From Hungatella sp. UBA3048 (GTDB taxonomy: Bacteria; Bacillota; Clostridia; Lachnospirales; Lachnospiraceae), in contig DFCS01000024.1 in NCBI GenBank assembly GCA_002367105.1, forward strand, positions 1 through 64,000: 64,000 nt of DNA, given 5' to 3'. The position numbers and the translations under genes were made by a program. The stretch's first letter is position 1. Each line of letters starts with the position of its first letter. Below are positions 14,294 through 22,159 of the stretch, one piece after another. The notes beneath the pieces were generated by a model. That model saw only the letters and a program-made list of their open reading frames with translations. It did not search any database and had not been told where the DNA came from.

Positions 14294-15664
14294 TTGTTTG
14301 GCAAATTACTGAATGCAATAAGAGGGGTGATAAGAAAGATGTTCCCAGCAAAGACGTTGAAACAGGTGATTGGTCAGGAGGTAGGGATCAGTCAACAGAT
14401 GATAGAAAAAATAGAACTATGGGGCTCCATGTACCGTGGTCAGGCTCCCTGGGTAGATGACCAGATAGATTCCCTCCAGATTGAACAGGGAATATGTCGT
14501 GAGTTTTCCAATGTCTGTCTAAATGAAATGAAATCAAATGTCTCCAATGCGAAGTTAGATAAAATATACCAGACTGCCATCAGTGATCTGAATGAAAACT
14601 TGCAGGCAGGAATCGGCATGGGGTCCTTCTGTATAAAGCCCCTGGGAGGAAAAACTGTGGAATATGTGACGGCTGATCGGTTCGTGCCAATCTCCTTTGA
14701 TCCCCGTGGCCGCCTAACTAGTGTGGTGTTTATTCAAGTGAAACGAGTCGGAGAAGATAATTTTTACCTACGTTTTGAATTTCACGAATGGGATCAGAGC
14801 CTGACCTTGCGTATCCAGAATAAGGCATATCATACATCAAATGTAAGCAGCATCGGCAGTCCAGTAAAATTATCAGTGGTAGCGGAATGGGCTGCACTTC
14901 CGGAAGATGTCACATACAAGGGGGTGGAGCGGCCAGACTTTGGATATTACCGAAACCCGATTAAGAATGAGATTGATGGTTCCGCCTGCGGAGTGTCTAT
15001 TTATGATTCGTCTATTGCCCTAATTAGAAAGACAGATACACAATTTGGACGATTGGATTGGGAGTTTGAAAGCGGAGAGCGTGTGGTACATGTTGATATG
15101 ACAGCCTTACAGGCAGCTCCAGTCGTGGACGGAAAAGGTAAGACCAAATATGTGATGCCTAAGCTTAACAAAAGGCTATACAGGGGCCTGAACCTGACAA
15201 AATCAGGAGGAGAAGAGCTTTACCAGGAATATAGTCCGGAATTCCGGGATCAGAGCATGATCAATGGCTTGAATGCGTACTTACGCCGTATAGAGTTTAA
15301 TACGAATCTGTCATATGGTGATTTATCCGACGTAAGTGACGTGGATAAAACCGCTACAGAAGCGAAGATAGCCAAGAAGCGTAAATACAACATGGTAAAA
15401 GCTATTCAGTCAAACCTAAAAGACTGTCTGGAAGATTTGGTCTATGCTCTGGCTTTCTATAATGCACTTACTCAATCAGGTTATGAATTTATCTGCAACT
15501 TTAAGGATTCTATCCTTGTGGACGAGGAAACAGAACGGCAACAGGATAGACTGGATCTGGCGGCTGGAATTATGCGACCAGAGGAGTATAGAGCAAAGTG
15601 GTACGAGGAAACGGAAGAACAGGCAGCGAAGAGGCTTCCAAGTCCAGCGCGTACAGAAGAATAA
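14294..15664 (+). CDS. Portal protein (SPP1/A118-type)
   Basis: The 456-residue protein has the features of Firmicute siphovirus portals: an amphipathic N-terminus, MYRGQAPW near residue 46, a TADRFVPISFD segment, the long wing/stem region and the C-terminal KTATEAKIAKKRKYNMVKAI helix. The TTG start at 14294 follows GGCAGGTGAT and lies 13 nt after the terminase stop. It forms the dodecameric portal vertex where the terminase docks. The next structural gene is separated by a short minus-strand gene. Confidence 0.9.
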   Translation: MFGKLLNAIRGVIRKMFPAKTLKQVIGQEVGISQQMIEKIELWGSMYRGQAPWVDDQIDSLQIEQGICREFSNVCLNEMKSNVSNAKLDKIYQTAISDLNENLQAGIGMGSFCIKPLGGKTVEYVTADRFVPISFDPRGRLTSVVFIQVKRVGEDNFYLRFEFHEWDQSLTLRIQNKAYHTSNVSSIGSPVKLSVVAEWAALPEDVTYKGVERPDFGYYRNPIKNEIDGSACGVSIYDSSIALIRKTDTQFGRLDWEFESGERVVHVDMTALQAAPVVDGKGKTKYVMPKLNKRLYRGLNLTKSGGEELYQEYSPEFRDQSMINGLNAYLRRIEFNTNLSYGDLSDVSDVDKTATEAKIAKKRKYNMVKAIQSNLKDCLEDLVYALAFYNALTQSGYEFICNFKDSILVDEETERQQDRLDLAAGIMRPEEYRAKWYEETEEQAAKRLPSPARTEE

Positions 15665-15705
15665 TAGATCATAAGAAATGGAGGCAATTTATATCACGAT
15701 ATGGA

Positions 15706-15730
15706 AGTAGCCGCTAAGATAGCGGCTACT
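15706..15730. repeat. Perfect 10-bp inverted repeat between converging genes
   Basis: AGTAGCCGCT (15706-15715) and AGCGGCTACT (15721-15730) form a stem with a 5-nt loop. No T-run follows on either strand. It lies between the portal stop and the stop of the minus-strand gene at 15738 and may block read-through or protect 3' ends. Confidence 0.6.
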
Positions 15731-15737
15731 AGATTCA

Positions 15738-15929
15738 TTACTTACCTTTTCCGGCATTGTTTTTTGTCGGATCAGATATGGTGTACGACTGTCCTTTTTG
15801 AGGCGTAGGTGGTAGTGGTTCACCTTTTACTACAGTTCGTTCCTGTCCAGTGTGGCCACCACGAGGGCCCCTAATTTCATACTGCCCAGAACGATCGGCT
15901 TTTTCGCCGGGTTTATAAGAATCTGGCAT
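15738..15929 (-). CDS. YjzC-like small protein, antisense to the structural operon
   Basis: A 63-residue hydrophilic protein rich in Gly, Lys and Pro, with PGEKADRSGQYEIRGPRGGH near the start and EPLPPTPQKGQSYTI near the end. This is the pattern of the YjzC-type small proteins of Firmicutes. The minus-strand leader AAAGGAG lies 7 nt before the ATG. It is a lysogenic-cargo type gene (moron) inserted between portal and minor capsid genes. It shares a 60-bp upstream element with the minus-strand gene at 29118. Function unknown. Confidence 0.78.
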   Translation of the reverse strand: MPDSYKPGEKADRSGQYEIRGPRGGHTGQERTVVKGEPLPPTPQKGQSYTISDPTKNNAGKGK

Positions 15930-15936
15930 ATTGAAT

Positions 15937-15995
15937 CTCCTTTCATATGTACTTGGCTTGTCGAGGCCTGTAAGTACATAATAATATGGTAAAAT
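15937..15995 (-). promoter_or_regulatory. Moron promoter/leader element, copy A
   Basis: It shares with 29355-29430 the blocks CTCCTTTC, TGTACTTGGC, GGCCTGTAA and GGTANAATATGG in the same order and spacing. On the minus strand a TTTCCA and a TATGTA box are 16 bp apart, and the inner blocks form a small hairpin in the 5' leader. It is best read as a shared promoter of two minus-strand cargo genes. Confidence 0.55.
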
Positions 15996-16025
15996 ATGGA
16001 AATCAATCGAAAGGACGGTGAATTC

Positions 16026-17210
16026 TTGACGCCAAATGAATTAGAACAGCTCCCGAAGCCAACAGAGCGCACCATGACAGCCGTGGAACTGGCCATAATG
16101 TCGGAGATTGTAGAGCGTATAAAAAAAGCCAATGAAATCACTCCGCTCATTGACTGGACCTTGGGTCGATTGGCCGCCATAGGCGAAAGCAAAACCAGGA
16201 TTAAAAAGATAATCAGCGATGCACTGGTAGACACTGATCTCCAGATTGATAAGATCTATGAACAGGCAGTACGGTCCGATTATGTAACAAATAAAGAACT
16301 TTACAAGGCAAAGGGCCGGGACTACCTACCCTATCGGAAAAATAAATGGTTGCAACAGGTAGTATCCGCAATCACGGAGCAGACAAAAGACAGTCTCCGG
16401 CCTATGGAGAACATAACGCAGACCACAGGCTTCAATGTAAAGATGGGAAAAGAAACGATATTTACTCCGCTTTCTGAATATCTGGAACGAACTCTGGATA
16501 ATGCCATGACGGAAATAATTATAGGAGTAAAAACCTACAGCCAGGCCATTAACGGTGTGATTGATGAAATGACCTCCAGTGGCTTACGAATCGTGGATTA
16601 TGCTTCTGGTCGGTCTGATCGGGTGGAAGTAGCTGCTCGCCGGGCAATCATGACAGGAGTGGGGCAGCTGACCGATAAAGTCAATGAAAAGAACGCTGAA
16701 GACCTCCAAACGGATTACTGGGAAGTAGAGTGGCATATGGGAGCCAGGAATACCGGTGCCGGATTCATGAATCATCAGAGTTGGCAAGGTAAGGTATATA
16801 GTTCTGCAGAAATGCGGACAGTGTGCGGCCTTGGTGAAATGCTGGGTTTTGCTGGGATTAACTGCTATCACATTCGCTTTCCTTTCCTTCCAGGTATTTC
16901 TAAGCGCAAGTACACTGATGAATGGCTGACAGAGCAGAACCGGAAGGAAAACGCCAAGAAAGCCTTTAACGGAAAAGAATACGATACTTACGGAGCCATA
17001 CAGTACCAGAGAAAACTAGAGCGTACCATAAGAAAGTTAAAAGAGGATATAAAGCTACTAGAAAAGGCAAAGACTGATCCGAATGACATATCAGCAGCTA
17101 AAATCAGGCTGCGAGTTACTTCCAAAACATATACGGACCTATCAAAAGAAATGGACATTCCTCAGCAGTTGGAAAGAATCCGTTCTCCCAAGACTGCTTC
17201 CAAGCAGTAG
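16026..17210 (+). CDS. Phage minor capsid protein (A118 gp4/Phage_min_cap2-like)
   Basis: The 394-residue protein resembles the minor capsid protein 2 family of Firmicute phages: a helical N-terminus, then RRAIMTGVGQLTDKVNEKNA, VEWHMGARNTG and a Cys/His-containing GINCYHIRFPF segment, and a charged coiled-coil C-terminus. The TTG at 16026 is preferred because AAAGGACGGTGA lies upstream; an in-frame ATG at 15996 has no leader. Family members are injected or bind the portal. It follows the portal, apart from the intervening antisense gene, as usual. Confidence 0.85.
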   Translation: MTPNELEQLPKPTERTMTAVELAIMSEIVERIKKANEITPLIDWTLGRLAAIGESKTRIKKIISDALVDTDLQIDKIYEQAVRSDYVTNKELYKAKGRDYLPYRKNKWLQQVVSAITEQTKDSLRPMENITQTTGFNVKMGKETIFTPLSEYLERTLDNAMTEIIIGVKTYSQAINGVIDEMTSSGLRIVDYASGRSDRVEVAARRAIMTGVGQLTDKVNEKNAEDLQTDYWEVEWHMGARNTGAGFMNHQSWQGKVYSSAEMRTVCGLGEMLGFAGINCYHIRFPFLPGISKRKYTDEWLTEQNRKENAKKAFNGKEYDTYGAIQYQRKLERTIRKLKEDIKLLEKAKTDPNDISAAKIRLRVTSKTYTDLSKEMDIPQQLERIRSPKTASKQ

Positions 17211-17238
17211 AAGGCTGGTGATCCAAATATCTCCCATT

Positions 17239-17265
17239 AAGGCGCAGGGTTAAGCGTCTTATTTT
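17239..17265 (+). terminator. Weak terminator-like hairpin before the scaffold gene
   Basis: AAGGCGC and GCGTCTT pair with one wobble and are followed by TATTTTATT. A similar hairpin followed by TTGCCCGG lies at 22113. These may set relative expression of structural gene blocks. Confidence 0.5.
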
Positions 17266-17323
17266 ATTGCCCGGCATGGCATAAAACTACCACAGTATAT
17301 AAGCGGAACAAGAAAGGAGCAAC

Positions 17324-17875
17324 ATGAAACGTAAAACTTTAGAAGACATGGGTCTGACAAAAGAACAGGTAGATAGTATCATGGCAGAGAATGATACAGA
17401 TATTAAAGCAGCCAAAGAAGGCTTAGAACAGACCAAAACGGAGCTTGAACAGGCTAAAACACAGCTTCAGGAAGCCAATACCACGATTGATGGGTTCAAA
17501 GATTATGATCAGGTAAAAAGCCAGGTAGATGAATACAAAACCAAATATGAACAGTCTAAGACAGAGTATGAGACAAAGATTGCTGACATGCAGTTTGGTT
17601 CTTCTCTTGAGACGGCAATCACGGCGGCAGGTGGCCGGAGTGCAAAAGCTATTAAGGCTCTGCTTGATGTGGGCGCTCTGAAAGCAAGTAAAGATCAGAC
17701 CGCAGATATCAAGGCAGCTATCGAGGCCTGCCAAAAAGACAATGGTTATCTTTTTGGTGCGAATGAACCTATTAACAATCCGGTGGGTCCTACTGGTGGG
17801 GGCGGAGCTGGTGGAGCTGATTCCAATACAGCGGCACTTCGGGCAGCCATGGGACTTCCGGCAGAAGAAAAATAA
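17324..17875 (+). CDS. Phage scaffolding protein (gp20-like)
   Basis: The 183-residue protein is dominated by a long coiled coil (about 25-85, repeated LEQTKTELEQAKTQLQEAN). A helical domain and a Gly-rich C-terminal tail (GGGGAGGADS) end in a short acidic helix. This matches the Phage_GP20 scaffold family, placed directly before the major capsid gene. Scaffolds assemble the prohead and leave or are degraded. The leader is AAAGGAGC. Confidence 0.9.
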   Translation: MKRKTLEDMGLTKEQVDSIMAENDTDIKAAKEGLEQTKTELEQAKTQLQEANTTIDGFKDYDQVKSQVDEYKTKYEQSKTEYETKIADMQFGSSLETAITAAGGRSAKAIKALLDVGALKASKDQTADIKAAIEACQKDNGYLFGANEPINNPVGPTGGGGAGGADSNTAALRAAMGLPAEEK

Positions 17876-17894
17876 GAAAGAGAGGTAATAAAAC

Positions 17895-18767
17895 ATGCCA
17901 AACAGTATCGTATTAGCTAAAAATTATACCGGGCTCCTTGATGAAGTGTACAGGGGAGCATCAGTTACCGCAGATTTAACCAGCGATTCTTCTATGATGA
18001 GGGCTGGGGCAAACGCAAACGAAATTTTGTATCCTCAGATCGAAGTAACTGGTCTTGGTGATTACAGCAGAAACAGTGGATATACCGATGGTACCGTGAG
18101 CGTTGTTTGGAAGACTACAACTTTCAACTATGACCGAGGAACCAAGATAATGGTTGATACCATGGACAATCAGGAAACATTTAATATCGCATTTGGTATG
18201 GCTGGTGCCACTTTACAGCGTGACAAGGTAGCACCTGAGGCTGATGCTTTTACATTTGCTACTCTGGCTGGTGTTGATGGTATTTCCAAGGCTCCTGCAG
18301 CAATTTATGCAGATGCTTCAGCGTTTTTGGCTGCTCTTCTTGAAGCAAAGAGTATCATGGACGAAGATGAGGTTCCGGAAGAGAACCGGCTTTTGTATGC
18401 GACACCGACACTGCTTAATGGAGTAATGGCTTTAGATACCACAAAATCCCGGGAAATCCTGTCCACTTTTGCAGTGAAAAAATCAGTTCCGCAGTCCAGG
18501 TTCTATACCTCTATAAATCTGCTTGATGGAAAGACCACAGGAGAGGAATTAGGACATTACAAAAAGGCTGAAAACGGTAAGGATATTAACTTTATGATTA
18601 TCCATAAACCAGCAATTATCAAGTTCGATAAGCACACAGCATCTAGCATCATCTCACCGGATAATAATCCAAATGCAGATGGATACATCTCCAAATACCG
18701 TAAGTACGGCTTGGTTGATGTTTACAAGAACAAGGTTGCAGGTATCTACCTGAGCCATAAAGAGTAG
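17895..18767 (+). CDS. Major capsid protein
   Basis: The 290-residue protein follows the scaffold gene by 19 nt and has the HK97-fold pattern of Firmicute phages. An N-terminal arm is followed by the IEVTGLGDYSRNSGY loop, a long spine helix region (DEDEVPEENRLLYATP) and a C-terminal P-domain (KYGLVDVYKNKVAGIYL). Its first residues contain GASVTADL, often found in this family. It builds the icosahedral shell. The identification is by position, size and motifs rather than alignment. Confidence 0.9.
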   Translation: MPNSIVLAKNYTGLLDEVYRGASVTADLTSDSSMMRAGANANEILYPQIEVTGLGDYSRNSGYTDGTVSVVWKTTTFNYDRGTKIMVDTMDNQETFNIAFGMAGATLQRDKVAPEADAFTFATLAGVDGISKAPAAIYADASAFLAALLEAKSIMDEDEVPEENRLLYATPTLLNGVMALDTTKSREILSTFAVKKSVPQSRFYTSINLLDGKTTGEELGHYKKAENGKDINFMIIHKPAIIKFDKHTASSIISPDNNPNADGYISKYRKYGLVDVYKNKVAGIYLSHKE

Positions 18768-18778
18768 GAGGCAGTGGA

Positions 18779-18919
18779 ATGAGAAAAGTAGGAATGGGCG
18801 TAGAACCCAAGGAGACAGCGTTGGAGAGTTTGAAGAAAGAGAACGAAACTCTGAGGACAGAGAATGAGTCCTTAAAAGCAGAGAACGAAACTCTGAGGAC
18901 GGAGAAAGTTAAAAAGTAG
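18779..18919 (+). CDS. Small coiled-coil protein with internal repeats
   Basis: A 46-residue protein almost wholly made of heptads (ESLKKENETLRTENESLKAE and a second copy of ENETLRTE). At DNA level the 22-bp segment coding ENETLRTE occurs twice about 40 bp apart. It starts 12 nt after the capsid stop with GGAGG as leader. It may act as a small capsid decoration or assembly factor. Repeat-driven length variation is likely. Confidence 0.62.
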   Translation: MRKVGMGVEPKETALESLKKENETLRTENESLKAENETLRTEKVKK

Positions 18920-18938
18920 GTAAAGGAGGCCGGAGCTG

Positions 18939-19313
18939 ATGAAGATTTATGCAGATGCAGCCTTTTATGAAGATAAGTATTTGCTTGGAAGGAAGCCGGT
19001 TATCAGCGCCGGCTTTGATTATTATGCCCGGAGCGTCAGTCAGATTATGAACAACCTTACCTTTGGCCGGATTGATAAGCTGGAAGATTTGACGGACGAT
19101 ATTCGCATGTGTTGCTGTGAAATGGCGGAACATTGTTTTATCAATGAAAAGGAGCGTAAAGCCGCAGGAGGAAAAACTTCTGAGAAGAATGGTACTTATT
19201 CTGTTACATATTCGGAAAAGATCCTCTCAAAATATGATATTGACCCAGAGGACACCATGCGCATCATGAATAAGTGGCTTAGTGAAACCGGGCTTTTGTA
19301 CAGGGGGGTGTGA
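18939..19313 (+). CDS. Head-tail connector (adaptor, gp6/gp15-like)
   Basis: The 124-residue protein is mostly helical (YARSVSQIMNNLTFGRIDKL, DIRMCCCEMAEHCF) and has the size and position of the first head-tail adaptor ring protein of SPP1-like phages. AAGGAGG lies 9 nt before the ATG. Three consecutive cysteines at about residue 56 are unusual. It is followed by a run of small connector and tail genes with little spacing. Confidence 0.82.
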   Translation: MKIYADAAFYEDKYLLGRKPVISAGFDYYARSVSQIMNNLTFGRIDKLEDLTDDIRMCCCEMAEHCFINEKERKAAGGKTSEKNGTYSVTYSEKILSKYDIDPEDTMRIMNKWLSETGLLYRGV

Positions 19314-19314
19314 T

Positions 19315-19695
19315 ATGTTTACCAATGCAGATGTGACAATGTATCTATACAGAAAGGAAGAAGGTACAGAGAAATATATAAGGCTCCCAATTGAGGGTGT
19401 GTACTGGGAAGAAATATCCCAATCAACCCTACTGCGTACTGGGGAAAAAAACTCTGCCTCTGTCCTTCTGGTAATTCCCCTGGAAAGCCTGGAATATCCT
19501 GTTGATTTTACACCAGGGAAAGACATGGCTGTAAAGGGTATCATTGAATACGAGGTGGACAGCAGCTCACAGGCAGCCCTATCAAAGTCATTAACAGCGT
19601 TGAAAGCAGCCCATAAGCTTATCACGATTACTTCGGCAGATGCAAAACTGTACGGCAGCGAAGCGGTACAGCATTATGAGCTTGCCAGCAAATAG
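19315..19695 (+). CDS. Head-closure/minor structural protein
   Basis: The 126-residue protein begins MFTNADVTMYLYRK and is beta-rich with an IEYEVDSSSQ segment. It occupies the position of the stopper or head-closure protein of Firmicute phages. The ATG at 19315 was chosen because GGGGGGTGTGAT precedes it; a longer in-frame reading would overlap the connector gene. It starts 1 nt after the preceding stop. The family name is uncertain. Confidence 0.75.
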   Translation: MFTNADVTMYLYRKEEGTEKYIRLPIEGVYWEEISQSTLLRTGEKNSASVLLVIPLESLEYPVDFTPGKDMAVKGIIEYEVDSSSQAALSKSLTALKAAHKLITITSADAKLYGSEAVQHYELASK

Positions 19696-19706
19696 GAGGC
19701 GGTTAA

Positions 19707-20126
19707 GTGAATGTTGAACTTGATATGCTCCCTAAAGAAGAATTATTAAAGCGCCGTGGACTGCAAGAAGGCGGAGCGGTGCAGAAGTTCATAGACAGTG
19801 AATCTATGCGGTATATGAGCGATTACATGCCTCGTAGACAGGCTGGTGAGCTGGAACACATGATGGTACTTGGAACGGTCATAGGATCCGGCAGGATTGA
19901 TATTCCGGGTCCATACGCTCATTACCTTCACGAAGGAATTTTATTTGTATCACCGACAACCGGTAGCCCTTGGGCCAAGAAAGATGAAATCAAGATTCCT
20001 ACGGATCGTGAACTACAATATACCGGCGCTCCTATGCGTGGAAAGAAGTTCTTCGACCGCATGAAGGCAGACCATAAAGACGATATCCTGGCCGGGGCCA
20101 TGGCGGTTGCAGATAGGGGAGTATAA
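19707..20126 (+). CDS. Minor capsid/tail-completion protein
   Basis: The 139-residue protein has a helical N-terminus and the GPYAHYLHEGILFVSPTTGSPWAKKDE region characteristic of the minor capsid/neck protein family of Firmicute siphoviruses. It uses a GTG start preceded by AGGAGGCGG. It fits the tail-completion position, downstream of the stopper and upstream of the tail-terminator-like gene. Confidence 0.84.
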   Translation: MNVELDMLPKEELLKRRGLQEGGAVQKFIDSESMRYMSDYMPRRQAGELEHMMVLGTVIGSGRIDIPGPYAHYLHEGILFVSPTTGSPWAKKDEIKIPTDRELQYTGAPMRGKKFFDRMKADHKDDILAGAMAVADRGV

Positions 20127-20128
20127 AC

Positions 20129-20584
20129 ATGACCATCATAGATTTTATGAGGCAGAAACTATCTGAATATCCTAAGATACAGGAGTTTCTTGCCGGAGAA
20201 GAATTACATATTGATTTTACGGATCCAGACGCAACCAGCTACGGCCTTTCAAGCGCCGGTGATACTCTTGTAAGGGAAGATGTTCTTGGAAATCAGCAAC
20301 GCAAGCACAGCTTTGTCCTGTATGCAGTAAACCAATCCTTTACAGATTATTGCAGGCTAGCAAACAGTAACTTCCTGTTAGAACTGGGTTACTGGCTGGA
20401 ACGGCTCCCGGAAGAGGACGGGATCCATGTGGATACCGGTGATGAGATATTGACCGGAAGATTCATGAAAGCGACCACAGCGAATGCTATGGCTATGCAG
20501 CCTATGGGTTCTACCGTAAATGATGGCGTACTGTACCAGATACAGATATACGCCTATTACAAAATAGAAATGGAGGAATTTTAA
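20129..20584 (+). CDS. Tail terminator-like minor capsid protein
   Basis: The 151-residue protein resembles the minor capsid protein family that occupies the tail-terminator position (HSFVLYAVNQSFTDYCRLANSNFLLELGYWLE, then GDEILTGRFMKA and a beta-rich C-terminus). It starts 2 nt after the previous gene with AGGGGAG as leader and lies just before the major tail protein. A terminator ring would stop tail growth and join tail to head. Confidence 0.8.
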   Translation: MTIIDFMRQKLSEYPKIQEFLAGEELHIDFTDPDATSYGLSSAGDTLVREDVLGNQQRKHSFVLYAVNQSFTDYCRLANSNFLLELGYWLERLPEEDGIHVDTGDEILTGRFMKATTANAMAMQPMGSTVNDGVLYQIQIYAYYKIEMEEF

Positions 20585-20586
20585 TA

Positions 20587-21093
20587 ATGGCGGAAGTAGT
20601 AGGAAAAATTAAACGTCAGTTTATGGCGCATTACATTGATGCCGCAATGCCGGGAGAGCCTGCAGAGTACGAGAGACTCGGAAAGGATCTTGAAGAATAT
20701 AAAGTTGATATGAATGCCAATGTTGATACCAAGAATAATATTTGGGGTGAGACATCGGTAATCCTTGACAGCTATCAGCCGCAGGTTAGCGTTGAGCCGT
20801 ATTATGCTGAGGTTGGAAGCCCACTGTTTGAGAGACTACAGGATATAATCGATAAACGCCTGACGCTTGACGAATTAAAGACAAGCGTAGTGGAGGTCCA
20901 CACATGGGAAAGCAAAGTCGCAGGCAAATATACGGCTTACAAGGAAGATGCTATTATCGAAGTAAGCAGCTACGGTGGCGATACCACTGGATATCAGATA
21001 CCATTCAATCTCCATCACACCGGAAATAGAAAGAAAGGTACTTTTGATCCTGCAACTAAAACATTTACTCCAGATTCTGGAACCGAAGAATAG
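20587..21093 (+). CDS. Major tail (tube) protein
   Basis: The 168-residue beta-rich protein has the pattern of Firmicute major tail proteins (NIWGETSVILDSYQPQVSVEPYYAEVGSPL and a C-terminal NLHHTGNRKKGTFD segment). It lies between the tail-terminator-like gene and the two tail-assembly chaperone genes, the expected place. The leader is GGAGGAATT. It polymerises around the tape measure to build the tube. Confidence 0.86.
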   Translation: MAEVVGKIKRQFMAHYIDAAMPGEPAEYERLGKDLEEYKVDMNANVDTKNNIWGETSVILDSYQPQVSVEPYYAEVGSPLFERLQDIIDKRLTLDELKTSVVEVHTWESKVAGKYTAYKEDAIIEVSSYGGDTTGYQIPFNLHHTGNRKKGTFDPATKTFTPDSGTEE

Positions 21094-21104
21094 GAGAAGT
21101 ATAG

Positions 21105-21548
21105 ATGAAGAGTCTTAAGTTTAACGAAGGTCTTGAAAGCTTTATGGTAAATGACGATCCTGGCAGGGTAATCTATTTTAACCCTGCTGATCCGGAAATC
21201 ATAAACCGTCTGCTAAATATGAAGAAAAGTTTTCAAGACTATAAACTGACAGAAGATATAGAGCTTAATCCAGATGGGAGCCCTAAAGACGAGATTGAAA
21301 AGGGGGGCGCCTATGTGGCTGAATTTGCCAATGTAATGAGAAAAGCTTTCAATGACGCGTTTAATGCAGATATTTTTGACGTTATTTTCAATGGTCAATC
21401 CCCTCTTTGTATTGTAGGTTCCAGAGGGAAGGAAAAATACCTGTTTGAAGAGATCACGGACGCCTTAATAGGAATCATGAGACCGGCTATTGAGGCGTAT
21501 AACCGTAAATCAGAAAAGAAGATGAATAAGTATCTGGGAGATATTTGA
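21105..21548 (+). CDS. Tail assembly chaperone (first)
   Basis: A 147-residue protein with AKAFND-like helical segments and the NADIFDVIFNGQSPLCIVGS motif seen in gpG-like chaperones. The downstream Gp15-like gene is in the -1 frame with its start overlapping the stop. A programmed frameshift was looked for: no slippery heptamer precedes the stop, and a TAA in the second frame at 21527 limits the window. Translational coupling is therefore preferred. Confidence 0.8.
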   Translation: MKSLKFNEGLESFMVNDDPGRVIYFNPADPEIINRLLNMKKSFQDYKLTEDIELNPDGSPKDEIEKGGAYVAEFANVMRKAFNDAFNADIFDVIFNGQSPLCIVGSRGKEKYLFEEITDALIGIMRPAIEAYNRKSEKKMNKYLGDI

Positions 21549-21550
21549 GA

Positions 21551-22114
21551 ATGATCGGCGCATTGCCAACCTGCCTAAGTATAAGCGGAATTAATTATCC
21601 CATTGAAACCGATTATAGAAATATCCTGATTGCCTTGACTGCCTGTGCAGATCCGGAATATAACGACAAAGAAAGACTGTACATATTGATGAAGCGAATC
21701 TTCCGAGATAGTTTAAATGAAATCCCGGAAGATTGTATTACAGAGGCTGCCGAAAAGGCTAAATGGTTTATTGACTGTGGGCAGACAGCAGACGATAAAA
21801 AGCCTCCTATAAAAGTTATTGACTGGGAGCAGGACGAACCCATTATCTTTCCAGCAATAAATAAATTAGCACATAGGGAGGTCCGGTCCGTGGAATATAT
21901 CCATTGGTGGACCTTTATGGGTTACTTTATGGAAATTGAGGAGGGAACTTTTTCTATGGTTTTGGGAATCAGGCAGAAAATTGCTAAGGGAAAGAAGCTG
22001 GAGAAATGGGAAGAAGAATTTTATCGTAACAACAAAGCTCTTTGTGATATCAATACCCGGTATACACAGGAAGAGCAGGCAGAAATTGAATATTTAAATA
22101 ATGTATTTGGATAG
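21551..22114 (+). CDS. Gp15-family tail assembly protein
   Basis: A protein of about 187 residues with the Gp15 family pattern: YRNILIALTACADPEYNDKE, then IPEDCITEAAEKAKWFI and the WWTFMGYFMEI motif, ending with RYTQEEQAEIEYLNNVFG. The ATG at 21551 is favoured with GGGAG upstream; a TTG at 21545 overlaps the preceding stop. It probably acts with the first chaperone to load the tape measure protein encoded next. Confidence 0.86.
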   Translation: MIGALPTCLSISGINYPIETDYRNILIALTACADPEYNDKERLYILMKRIFRDSLNEIPEDCITEAAEKAKWFIDCGQTADDKKPPIKVIDWEQDEPIIFPAINKLAHREVRSVEYIHWWTFMGYFMEIEEGTFSMVLGIRQKIAKGKKLEKWEEEFYRNNKALCDINTRYTQEEQAEIEYLNNVFG

Positions 22115-22137
22115 GCACCGAAGGGTGTCTAATTTTT
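22113..22137 (+). terminator. Weak hairpin between Gp15 and tape measure genes
   Basis: AGGCACC and GGTGTCT pair across a GAAG loop and are followed by AATTTTTT. It overlaps the Gp15 stop codon and is followed by TTGCCCGG as at 17268. It probably reduces rather than ends transcription into the tape measure gene. Confidence 0.6.
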
Positions 22138-22159
22138 TGCCCGGAAATGAGGTGAAAGC

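Noticed and set aside
21520..21560. Programmed frameshift between the two tail chaperone genes
   Set aside because: No slippery heptamer occurs in the short window left by the in-frame TAA at 21527; overlapping stop/start and coupling explain the arrangement.
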